From positions 231,168,383 to 231,232,382 of the forward strand of contig NC_053491.1 of assembly GCF_905171775.1 (NCBI RefSeq): a stretch of 64,000 bases of DNA, in the 5' to 3' direction. This DNA comes from Rana temporaria (lineage: Eukaryota; Chordata; Amphibia; Anura; Ranidae). The translations under genes and the position numbers were made by a program. Below, in pieces: positions 47,640-58,860 of this stretch (within the stretch, counting starts at the first letter, position 1; each line of letters opens with the position of its first letter). A model generated the notes under the pieces. It made no database searches, was not told where the DNA came from, and saw nothing but the letters and a program-made list of their open reading frames with translations.

Positions 47640-48006
47640 CAATGAGCGACTAAACCCCCTGTTTATTGTAGACCTAGAATCATTAGTTTACCTGAATAGA
47701 TTCTCTTAACGAGGCTTATGATCTCAATATCAAAAATGATACAAGTTTTGAAATACCGGGGTTGTGGAGGAAATTCTAGTCCAAAATTCCTCTATAACAC
47801 ATTTATATAAATATTTGTACAAGTCTGTAGCAGAATTAAATGTAAACGTATGCTCAATCCGCCAGATACAGTACCAGTATAGGGCAAGATGAGTGTCTTT
47901 AGTAATATCCTAAACATCTCTCTTGGAGGAAGAAAGAATAAGCAAGAAAAGATACAAAACCTATGAACAATGACACAGATAATCAAAAGTATACATTGCA
48001 TACAGT
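47640..48006 (-). other. Putative 3' UTR and poly(A) signal after the orphan exon
   Basis: Non-repetitive AT-rich sequence downstream of the TGA at 48007 leads to AATAAA on the minus strand (47667..47662) and then a GT-rich/T-rich stretch. This supports a real transcript end but does not say which gene it serves. Confidence 0.35.
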
Positions 48007-48103
48007 TCATGTTTGATCAGCTACCCTGAACATTATCAGTGTATCCGAGGAAAGACTTTTCAAAGCATCCAATTCCTCTTTTAGCTCTTTCATACTGTTC
48101 TCA
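48007..48103 (-). CDS. Probable terminal coding exon of an unassigned transcript
   Basis: After a strong acceptor (pyrimidine tract then CAG at about 48104) there is an open stretch of 31 codons in phase 2, ENSMKELKEELDALKSLSSD and on to RVADQT, then TGA at 48009..48007. AATAAA on the minus strand follows at 47667..47662. The peptide is charged and helix/coiled-coil-like. No donor in the last LST2-like exon fits in frame and I did not find its partner exon. It may be a 3' UTR exon or alternative last exon of the LST2-like gene, or the end of another gene. Confidence 0.35.
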
Positions 48104-48343
48104 CTGAAGAGAAAGGAGAATCAGTTTGCCAGACAATCCTCCCCCCACCCCTCCCTCCCCCATCTACATTGATACATAAGGACATTTTAATTTGCATAGG
48201 TCAGTTATTTTTTTCTCAATTCATATTCTATTAACCAATAAGTGTTGGCAAACATATGTACATAGGCAACGTATAGTAGCTGCAGCTTTCACATATACCT
48301 ACATTATAGATCCCAAGGTGTAACTAAAGTAGCTTTTTTTCTG

Positions 48344-48541
48344 ATGATATTTTGTACAGATCAGGGAAAGGTTAAGGCCTCTTTTGTCTTTGACCCTGCC
48401 GGGGAGACTTTCCATTACACATGGAGACCAAACCTAGTACAGCCCAATCCACTCACCACCATACCTTATTCACCTTACTGGCAATGTATGGTCAGTGGTG
48501 ATCGTATTACAGCACGCCAAATGCTAAACCTAAAAATCTAG
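48344..48541 (+). other. Short coding-like open stretch of unknown origin
   Basis: A plus-strand open frame preceded by a pyrimidine-rich stretch and ACAG (48356..48359) encodes about 65 residues with protein-like composition, including FDPAGETFHYTWRPNLVQP, ending TAG. No family is recognised. It may be a decayed transposon fragment or chance. Confidence 0.15.
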
Positions 48542-48720
48542 GCAGTTGAGATTTTATTATAAAGTGAAGGAAAAAATGAACTTTGTGTATCACTTCTTTT
48601 CTTTATTTTTTGGGATGGCGTACCATATTGTGGTGGGCGGTCTTAACTGTTCGTTTGTATACTATATGTGTTTTTGAAACTATACTCATGTTCTTTATAA
48701 TGAAACCTCAAACTTTTTAA

Positions 48721-49183
48721 AGCCTAACTTAAAAAAAAAAAAAAAAAAACACAACACAGGAGAATGTACTTTAATATGAAGTGTCCTACCTGCTGGGGCT
48801 GGCTTCCCTCTGCCCACCCCTCATACCCCATGCAGTCGTAATCTTCCAGTGCTGCAGGAGTTATGTCACAGGTGAATGAAAAGCAAAGGAGGCGGACCTT
48901 TTATTCTCCCATTTATCCTCCATTCATACATATTTTTTTCATTCGTGGAAGCAATAGTACAGTTTTTACAAATGAAGGAGGGAAGCGGAGAGGGCAAGCA
49001 TAGTTGGCACTCTTGAGGGCCTGTGAGAGGTCCCTCAGCTCTTTTAACCCTGCAGCAATTCAAGATTATGGCTGTGGGGTATGGGAGATGGACAGAGGAT
49101 TTCAAATATGCAAGCAAGTACCAGCACAGGTGACACTTCAGAATATATACTTTTTTTTTTTACGTTTTACCTCAACTTGGGCT
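48721..49183. mobile_element. TTAA MITE
   Basis: TTAA at 48717..48720 and 49184..49187; ends AGCCTAACTT and inverse of AACTTGGGCT. The arms include TACCCCATGCAGTCGTAATC against GATTATGGCTGTGGGGTA. Confidence 0.7.
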
Positions 49184-49698
49184 TTAAAATTTGAGGTTCA
49201 ATATTTGATGTGCTGGCTATTTAAATATGCAATACAATCCCATTCTACAGTTCTTCCATGGACATCCTTTCTCTGTGACCTTTTTAACGAGGACAAGCAG
49301 GAAGAGAAATCCTGCCCAAGGGGGTGCAGAAGGCAATTAAAACAAAGACAACATTTCCAAGCCATTCCAATACTGTAAATTGAATAAAAAAAAATAAAAA
49401 ATTTGGCCTGGAGTTTTGCCTTCTGATTTAGGAAGCCAAAAATTAGAAGAAATTCACCCTATCGTAAAACCATACAACTTATAGCTGTGGGGGTGTTAAA
49501 ATGGATCCCTGTTTGATTAGAACTTGCAGCAAAAAATTTCCTACACAAGTAGGATGTAGAAAAAAAAAAAAAAAAAAAAACAACAGTCCTGTCTGTGTGC
49601 TATACAATCCCAGATTACATGGGCCACACAAAACACCATGTAATAAGGAGGAGGTTGTCATTGAAATGCGTTTCGAAACCACTTCTTCTCTGTTGATG

Positions 49699-49839
49699 TC
49701 AGGATAGGTGCTGGTCTTCTGTGACCCGATCCTGGGGATTGCAGTGCACATGATAGCAATGAGAGCAAACCCGAACAGGCTGAGCATTGGGGACATGAGG
49801 CAGAGAGGATGAATAACCTGAGCAGCGGGAACAGAATAT
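49699..49839 (-). CDS. LST2-like exon F (second half of FYVE finger, stop)
   Basis: 141-nt coding part, acceptor CCTTGTAG, stop TGA at 49701..49699. It encodes IFCSRCSGYSSSLPHVPNAQ and PVRVCSHCYHVHCNPQ plus a short tail, completing the FYVE finger with the RVC motif and the last two Cys pairs. The 7-kb intron before it carries the nested LINE/Tc1/CR1/hAT insertions. Confidence 0.93.
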   Translation of the reverse strand: MFCSRCSGYSSSLPHVPNAQPVRVCSHCYHVHCNPQDRVTEDQHLS

Positions 49840-52800
49840 CTACAAGGAGAAAAATAGAAATAACATGAAAGTCCATACATAACATTTAAAGATCCTTTTA
49901 TGTATATAGGATTTTAACCTTGAGATAATAGCACAACATGGCACTTCCTGTGTATTTTAGCATAAACAAAATATAAAAATAAAACAGGCTTTAATACTGT
50001 CACTAGGCAGAAAAAAATACAGTGGGTATAGAAAAGAATAACCCCCTTCTGACCACCTTAAAAAACACACCCTAAAGATACTGAGGCCACATAGAAAAAC
50101 GTGTTATGGTCAGGGGAGTCTAAAATCTAATTTTGCCTCAACACTAAAGGCTATGTCCGGTGGAAATCCAATACAAGTCACCTTCCAAACACCATTCCTA
50201 CAGTAAAGTATGGAGGTGGCAATATCCTGTTATGGAGGTGTTTTTCTGCATCGGGGACTGGAGCACTTGTCAGGATAGAAGAAAAATGGATGGAGCAAAA
50301 TGCTGTCAAATTCTTGAGGAAAATCTGCTGCCCTCTGCCAGAAAGTTGTCAATGAGAAGATTTACCTTCCAACATGACAATGACTGAAAGCATACAGCAA
50401 AAATGACCACACAGTGGCTGAAGGAGGAAAGAGTGATTGTCCTTGCATGGCTTAGTCAGAGCCCAGACTTAAATCCCATTGAAAATCTGTGGAATGAGCA
50501 AGGAAACTGGCAGATTGCTTGCTCGCTTCCACTCCGCACCAGGTACAAGACAGATCGGGTAACACTCTATCCCATCCCCAAAGTATAGCGGACGCATTCG
50601 CTGAATTCTATGCAGACCTGTACAATAGACCGGAAATTCCCCACAACCGACAAAGAACTGACTCTGGTCATTAAGGCCTTACCTGCCCACAAGTCCCCAG
50701 GCTCGGACGGGTTGCCGTACGAATATTACAAGACATTTCTCCCCATACTCCTCCCATGCATGACCAAGCTTTTCAATGCATTCCTTCAGCAGACCCCTAT
50801 TCCGTCGGACATGCAACGCTCTTACATTACCCTGATCCCCAAACCCGACAAAGACCCCTCACTATGCGCCAGTTACAGGCCGATAGCCCTGCTAAACTCT
50901 GACCTCAAGATTTTCACAAAGGTCCTCTCGCTCCGCCTAAATGTAGTCTTACCCTCCTTGGTCCATAAAAGACCAGGTGGGCTGTCCCCCCTCCGCCAAG
51001 CGGGGGACAACACAAGAAAAGTAATTAATCTTATTGATGTGGCGGGCAGGGAGGGCTCGGAGTCTTTGCTCCTGAGCCTAGACGCAGAAAAGGCGTTTGA
51101 CCGCCTTGGCTGGCCCTTCATGCTTGCCACATTGAGACACATGGGGTTCAGGGGACCTTTTCTCCAGGCGGTCCTGCACCTTTATACCAACCCAGTCTCG
51201 CAGGTGAAGACCCCTTTCGCTACCTCGTCCACCTTTCCCCGTCACCAATGGGACCCGTCAATGGTGCCCGCTTTCCCCCCTTCTTTTTGCCCTCTGCGTC
51301 GAACCCCTGGCGGCGATGATTCGCGGCAACCCGAGCATTCGGGGAATTCCAGTGAAAGGGAGGGAGTTTAAAATCTCCCTCTTTGCCGATGATATTATTC
51401 TCACCCTAACACACCCTCGCATCTCCCTGCTTAACCTCTACGCGGAACTTGAACGCTACGGGGCCCTTTCGGGATACAAAACTAAACACCTCCAAGTCTA
51501 TGGCCATGCCGCTTAATTTGCCCGAATTGGAGATCCTCCATCTGCAGTCAGTTTTCCAGTACCACTGGGAGCGAGCCTCCTTTAAATACCTGGGGGTCCA
51601 ACTGATCCCGACTTTTGCTTCTTTATACCAGGCCAACTTCCCTCCTCTTTACAGTTCGATCAGGTGGTTAATCCTTAAATGGAAACCCCAGCAGATATCC
51701 CTCCTGGGCCAGATAGCGGCTGTTAAAATGGTGATTCTCCCTAAATTGTTGTACCTCTTCCAGACTCTACCTGTCCCAGTCCCCTATGCTCACTTGCGCG
51801 CCCCCTGCAGGCGGATCTCCTCCGCCATGTGTGGAACTACAAGCGCCACAGGATCCCACGCTCGGTCATGACGGCTGCGCGGACTGAGGGAGGCCTGGCG
51901 TTCCCCGACCTGGTTAAATATTACCAAGCATCCCAATTGTGGGCGATAGTATCGTGGTTTCCCCAGAGGTCCTACAACAAGTGGAACGCGAATGTGGAGG
52001 TCGAGCCCGGACGGTTACTAGGCTCTATGCAGCACCTCCGACGTCTATGGAAAAGGCTGGCTCATGACTATAAACTTAAGTCTGATAGCTCTCTGCTGAC
52101 CTCCTTTCTCTATAACACCAGAATCCCAACGAGTCTCACCCACCCGATGTCATGGTCCTGGGTCTCGCAAAATCTTTTTCATTTCGGACATCTGGTGGAC
52201 CCCAGGACTTGCACCCTGCACTCCTTCACTGACCTCCAAGCCAAACATGACCTCCCACGACAGGCCTTCTTCAGCTATTTACAGATCCGCCACTATGCCC
52301 ACGCAATAGCCCCCCGTTCCCAATTATCGAAACTATCCACATTTGAGCATATCATACTCGAGGGCACAGCACGTAGGGGCCTAATATCAGATATATACCA
52401 AATCTTGAACAAGTACTCCATACAAGACAGAGGTAAACACGCTTACATGCTTCGCTGGGAGAGGTGATTTTGGAGGAGGCATGGGGGACGGTCTGGAGGC
52501 AGGCGGCCAAAAGTTCTATATGTACTCTTTACAGGGAAAACACGTACAAAGTGCTTTTCTTTTGGTACCTGACTCCGGACGTACTCCACAGGATTTACCC
52601 TTCTGCCTCCGCTGCTGGCGCTGTAACCAATCCCGTGGGCACTCTGTTCCACATATATTGGACCTGCCCCCTGATTGTCCCGTTTTGGACTCTGACACTG
52701 GAGCTCCTATCCCGCCTCTTTGAGGTGCCCATACCCCTCTCCCCGAAGCGGTTTCTTCTGGGCCTTTCTCAAACTTAGACATATTCTTACAGCTGTGAGG

Positions 52801-55800
52801 TGCTTGATAGCTCTCCACTGGAAGAAGCCACTACCCCCATCCCAAGAGGCCCTCTATGCCAGGGTCAAGGATGTAGAACTCATGGAAAAGATGACAGCCA
52901 GGATTCGGGACAGGTTGAACGACCGTGACCTGGTCTGGGAGAGGTGGCATGCCAGGGAGGACCTGCCGTGAGCCGACAACCAGAATACCGAGGTACATTG
53001 CCATCTCCACTCTTCTAGCCTGCCCCCCCCCTCTTTCTCTCTTTTTCCTTTTCTTGTTTTCCCTTCTCTTTGATTCTTAGATATTATAGATGTTACCAAG
53101 TGTATGAATAACCATGAAACTACTATGGCACGGTCCTATACCACTTGACTCTATTGAGATTTTTCAGGGGCCGGTGGTGGAGAGTGGGGGTGTTGGTCCC
53201 TCCTCTTTCCTATGCCGGCCCAGCCTCGGACTGGCGCTTGCACTTATTGTTGAAATTTTGTACTCTCTCCAACGTTTGCAATGCTTTTATGTTTTGTATT
53301 GAACTTTTACAAAATAAAAAATTGTTATTTGAAGACTGCAGTCCACAAACAGTCACCACTAAATTTAACTGAACTTGAGCAGTTCTCCAAAGAAGAACAG
53401 GCAAATATGGCAAAGTCTAAATGTGCAACGTTAGTAGCGACATATCCCAACAGACTAAAGGCTGTAATTAAAGCAAAAGATGGTTCAACAAAATATTGAC
53501 ACAAGGGGGTGATCCCTTTTGCAACACTGATTCTGTTTAACTGCTTGTCAAATGACACCGTATGTTGTGGTCATTCAGGTGCTTATCTAATAGTTTTTTT
53601 AAACCATCGATGATTCCCACTGAAACCACCACCACCTGTGGAAGGGAATTCCACATCCTTGCCTCTCTTACAGTAACGAATCCTCTACGCAGTTATAGTT
53701 AAACTCTTTTCTTCTCATTTTAATGAGTGGCCACATGTCTTATTAAACTCCCTTCCACTGAAAAGTTTTATCCCTATTGTGGGGTCACCAGTATGGTATT
53801 TGTAAATTAAATTATATCCACTCTCAAGCGTCTCTTTGCCAGAGAATAAGTGCAGTGCGCGTAACCTTTCCTCATAACCAATATCCTCCAGTCCCTTTAT
53901 TAGTTTTGTGACCATTCTCTGTAGCAATCTCTCCATGTTCATTGTTCCTAAGATTTTACCCCAATTAATATCTTCTAGCAAGGTCCGTAGTTTAGGGAAG
54001 TTGGCTCTTTTGAAATTCAGTGTCTTTGTATTCCCCTTATGTTTCCCATTTGTGTGATTTATACTGAAGCTAATTGACCTGTCATAGTTGTTTCCTAAAT
54101 TGCCCCTTGTTTCCACATCCATGATCATGTCTGTATTGTTGGTAATCAGTATGTTTAGTAACACTTTGTTCCTTGTTGGCACGTCCACCATCTGACCCAT
54201 GAAATTGTCCTGCAAGACATTTAGGAACTGGCGAGCCTTGGACAAATGCACGGTTGCTTCCTGCCAAGTCTATGTCTGGATAATTAAAATTCCCCATTAG
54301 GACACGTCCCATCCTTGCCACTAATCCAAGCAGGGCTGTATTTTGGCCTAGGCCGACAAGGCCCAGGCCTAGGGCGGCATTTTGCGGGGGGCGGCGCCCC
54401 TTTTGCACAAAGACATTACCCCGACCCTTCCTCCCAAGTCCCGGCTCACATACAGCCTCCCGTGTGCACACACGCAGCGTCGGCATCCACCACCCAGAGC
54501 CACTGAGGTGTCTGACCAGTGCTGCGTTATCTGCAGCCTTTGCGTGCTGCGCTGGGGTCTGGGAGCCTGGATGTGTCTTCTTCAGACGTCCCGCCCACTG
54601 CTTAACCATGCAGCGTGACATCCAGGCCAGACTCATGTAGGAGGACACCGTTGTAAGTGGAGAGTGGGGAGCCTGACTGTATGGCAGCCAAGGAGTGAGT
54701 GTATGGGAGAGGGTGGAAGGCTGTGCAGTCTTTGTGCTGTGTTTGGAGGACTGGTGGCAGCCTGTTTTTGCTGGGACTTGTAGTGCACTGTGGGGGACGA
54801 GATATGGCAGCCTTCTATGCTGGGACCTGAGTGCACTCTGGGGGGGGCTGACATACGACAGCCTCCTATGCTGGGACTTGTAGTGCCTTAGACTGTGGGG
54901 GGACTGAGGAATCCTCATCCCCCCCACTAAAGGCACTACAAGTCCCAGCAGAGTGGGCTGCCATTCTTCCATCCCCTGTAGTCTAGGGCACTACAAGTCC
55001 CAGCATAGGAGGCTGTCATATCTCAGCCCCCCAGAGTGCACTACAAGTCCCAGCAGAGCAGGCTGCCATATCTCAGCGCCTCCCCCACCCAGAGTGCACT
55101 ACAAGTCCCAGCAGAGCAGGCTGCTCTTACAGAACAGGAGAAAGAGCTGGGGGGGGGGGGTGTACTGGGAGGGCAGAGAAGGAGGCACAGGTTTGAGATG
55201 AGGGGGGATTTTTTTCTGAACGTGAGGATTTATGCTGGAAGGGGGAGATGGGGGAGGATTTGTGCCGAGAGATGTAATTTATGCTGGGAGGGGGAGGATT
55301 TGTGAGGGGAGGGGGGATTTATGCTGAGAAAGGGGAGGTTAAGGCAAGGGTTTGTGCTGAGAAGGGGGATTTTCACTGGAAGGGGTTATATGAGGGTGAG
55401 GATTTGTGCTGAAAGGGAGTATTTTTGTTGCTAGGGGGAGATGGAGGGGTGTGGTTTACAGATGATAGGGCGGGTCTTAAATAGGAAGGGGTGCAGCTTT
55501 TACAGGAAGGGTGGGTCGTATTTAAATTAGGGGGTGCATGAATTTAGTCAGGCCTAGGGCAGCACAAAACCTAAATACACCACTGAATCCAAGTTGTAAT
55601 AGGAGGTCCGTCTCCCCCTTCTCCCCCAGGCTAGGCCTATAGCATACTCCCAGTATTACTTTCCCCTTAGTTTCCTCCTTTGGAGCTCTACTCATAAGGA
55701 TTCCACCTTCTCCCTAGCTCCCTGTGATAAAGGGAATACCCTTGAATGGTTTTCCAGCCAATCATGAGAGCTGTTGAACCAAGTCTCTAAAACTCCCACA

Positions 55801-58800
55801 AAATCGAAATTCTCCTCATTCAACAGTATCTCTAGTTCACCCATCTTGTCCGCCAGGCTCCTGGCATTGGTGAACATGCCACGTAGTTTAGACCAGTCAC
55901 ATACGGTCTTCTTATTGGGTGTTCCGAGGTTGCAATTTGGACTTGTTACTATACTTATCTCGGGTTTATGTGCTTTAGTCAACCTACCACTAATGCCCCA
56001 AATACTACCCTCTGGAATGTTCCGCGCTGACCATCTCTACCTCTGGACCCCTGCTAAAGATTCTTTTTTTTTCCCCCAAGTCGATATGGGTAATGTTCCA
56101 CTTTCAGTAGTTTCATTTTATACATTCATAAAATTCCCTTTTCATTAGCATGAAACCCACCACTACCAATTTGCACATAAGGTTACTAATTCCCTATGAG
56201 CATATAGCTTCTTTACCATTTTAACTCATCTGTAGGTTTGTCTGAGGTCCTGGTTCATTTTTAGGAACTTTTGTCAGACAAATAAGTTGTATCGATATAT
56301 ATTACATTTGTGGACCTGTAAAAGGCCCTGTCCTGTACACAATGGTGAAATGGAGTTGCAACACTAATCTGGATAGCTGCATCACTGCACAGGAATTGCA
56401 CCATCAGTATGCCAGTTACAGTCCATTTTTATTTTATTGTGGGGTGCTATGAAGCTTAGATAATGTTGTCCAAGTACACAAATAATATTTGCGCATTGAG
56501 TTATGGCAAGTGCCTCCACAAGTAGCAAAAGAGTGTGGCCATGCCTCATTTTGGCATACTGGTATAGGGACCTTTAGTAGAGACTGGAATTTACAAAATG
56601 TTGACTCCACACAAGAAATACGCCTGACCTTCCCACATTATCCCAACCATTCCACCCTACATTGGATTATACAGCAAAAATGCAGACACTATAAAAAGGA
56701 AAAATACCCTGCAACCAAATTGTGTGAAAAAGCATCAATTTGTTTTTATAGGCAAAGCGAATTAAACATATACTCAGTATAAAAATATATACATCTTTAC
56801 CTTTCCACAACTACGACAGTGATGCCGTCTACGTAAAAGTGTAAAGGGTGCATAACAACTCATGCATTGAGTACTGGCGCTGTCAGGGATCCATTCTGGA
56901 GTCACTAGAAGGAAAATAAAACAAGCATGCATATCGTTAGTACAGATTTGGGGGCTGGATAAGGAAGTAGCAAGAGGCATCCCATTGGACAGACTCTGGA
57001 AACGGGACTTTGTAGGTGCAGGTGAAGGGCAGTTTTAGTAAAGCGGCAAAAGTAGTCCGATGTATCAGGACTAGAATTTTTTTTTTTTAAGCTCACGCGT
57101 GGCGTTGGGTATCTCCCGAGTTCAGATTAACTGTTATGCTCCTCTGCCCAGCACTGCTTAGTTTAACTCACAGATACTTGAATCATTTACTGAGCTTCTT
57201 TTTTTATTTCTATTCCTAGCCTACAGTATGTTCCAATTAAGCTGGTATCATGACCACTGCCCCAGATTTCCTGTCTTGGGGTGGCAGCATTCTATGGAGC
57301 TAATCTTGCATGCAGGGACTACAGCTGTCTCTCTACACTGTGTGCATCAAATGAAACGTACAGCCCTACAGCTTAGGATGGCAAGGCACTCCCCTGATAC
57401 GCCCCCCCATCTCCAAGCTAACAAACTGGCTAGTGATTGCACGGTTCACTAGTAACTATTTGTGAATACTGGCAGAGCAGGAGCCAACAGCAGTAAAAAA
57501 GAGGCGCCAGACTAGATGCAGTATGTTAAGAAAGTTACAGTTATTAAAAGCAAAACAAGTGAAAAACTCACATCTTAGTAGTTAAAAACAGGCTTGTAAG
57601 GAATCATTCCAGTCAGGCCCCAAGGCTCTCGAGTGGTATTAGTGGATTGGGAACATTCGATGGTGCACCTGTTAAGTTGGAGGGTGATGAAAAGCAGCCA
57701 GCCATCACATGAACCAGCTTGTAACGCAAGATGGCGACGTACAGGATGTGATGTCACTTGGGAGGCTGTGCTGACGTCAGGAGCGGTAACGCATTTTGTA
57801 TCTTTGGCTTCTTCTTCAGACCTGATAGGTTGACAAAGACATCAAATATAGAGGCACTCATCAGCAGGGCAGACCAGAAGAGTCTTTGGAGCACCCTGCT
57901 GATAAGTGCCCCTATATTAGGCTGAAGTCTTTGTCAGCCTATCAGGTCTGAAGAAGCAGAAGCTTCAAAACGCGTTACCGCCCTGATGTCAGCACGGCCT
58001 CCTGAGTGACATCACATCCTGTCCAGCACCATCTTGCATTACTCGCTGGTTCATGTCATGGCCAGCTACTTTCCATCACCCTGCAGCTTCACAGGCGCAC
58101 CATCGGATGTCACCAATCTACTAGGACCACTCGCGGGATCCTTAGGACTCACTGAAATGATTCCTTACATGCCTGTTTTTAACTACCAAGATGTGAATTG
58201 CCACTTGTCGTTTTGCTTTTAATTGAACCATCTTAACATACTGCACTTAGTCTGGTGCCCCTGTGTGTTCCCTTTTGATAGTTTTGCTTCCCTCCAAGGG
58301 TGCTGCCACTGGTTCTTGACATGGCAAATCCGCAACTATGGACATTTGCAAAATGTATTACTGTGTTTATTATATGGTTTGATCATGGTTAATCCTTTTA
58401 GTGCCGCTATTTTGTTTTACGAATAGGTTTTATCCTGTGAAGCATTGATATCACTCCCACAAATACAAAAAAGGTAGGTGAACGTGAAAGGCGCAGTCTG
58501 AAATGTAAATATTAAATCTTGCTTTGTAAATGGGGCTGGTCCTCCTTGCCCTTTTCAGCCATGACCGAAGGTAGATTACGGCAAGCTACTTCTCTGAAAA
58601 CATACCCACAGAAGTGCTACTGGTCTGCTGCTCCAAGTTCCGACAAACTGAACAGTCTGGCAAACGCGAGGCATCTTCAGCTGTGCCTAGGAAAAAATAT
58701 GGAATCTAGGTCATTTTTCCACTCCTATTCTCTCAAGAGGCATTTTTACAGCTGCCACTAAGACTTGTAGGGAATTTTTTTTTTGCGAAGACAGAGAGAG

Positions 58801-58809
58801 ACAGAGACC

Positions 58810-58860
<51 letters not shown>

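Noticed and set aside
48784..48846. Exon-like segment on the minus strand with CAG acceptor and GTAGGA donor
   Set aside because: It lies wholly within the TTAA MITE at 48721-49183, and in its best frame the join to the exon at 48103 gives an immediate stop.
54082..54972. 296-codon minus-strand open frame
   Set aside because: It runs from the hAT element into the CR1 LINE, so it is an accidental fusion across an insertion boundary (54330).
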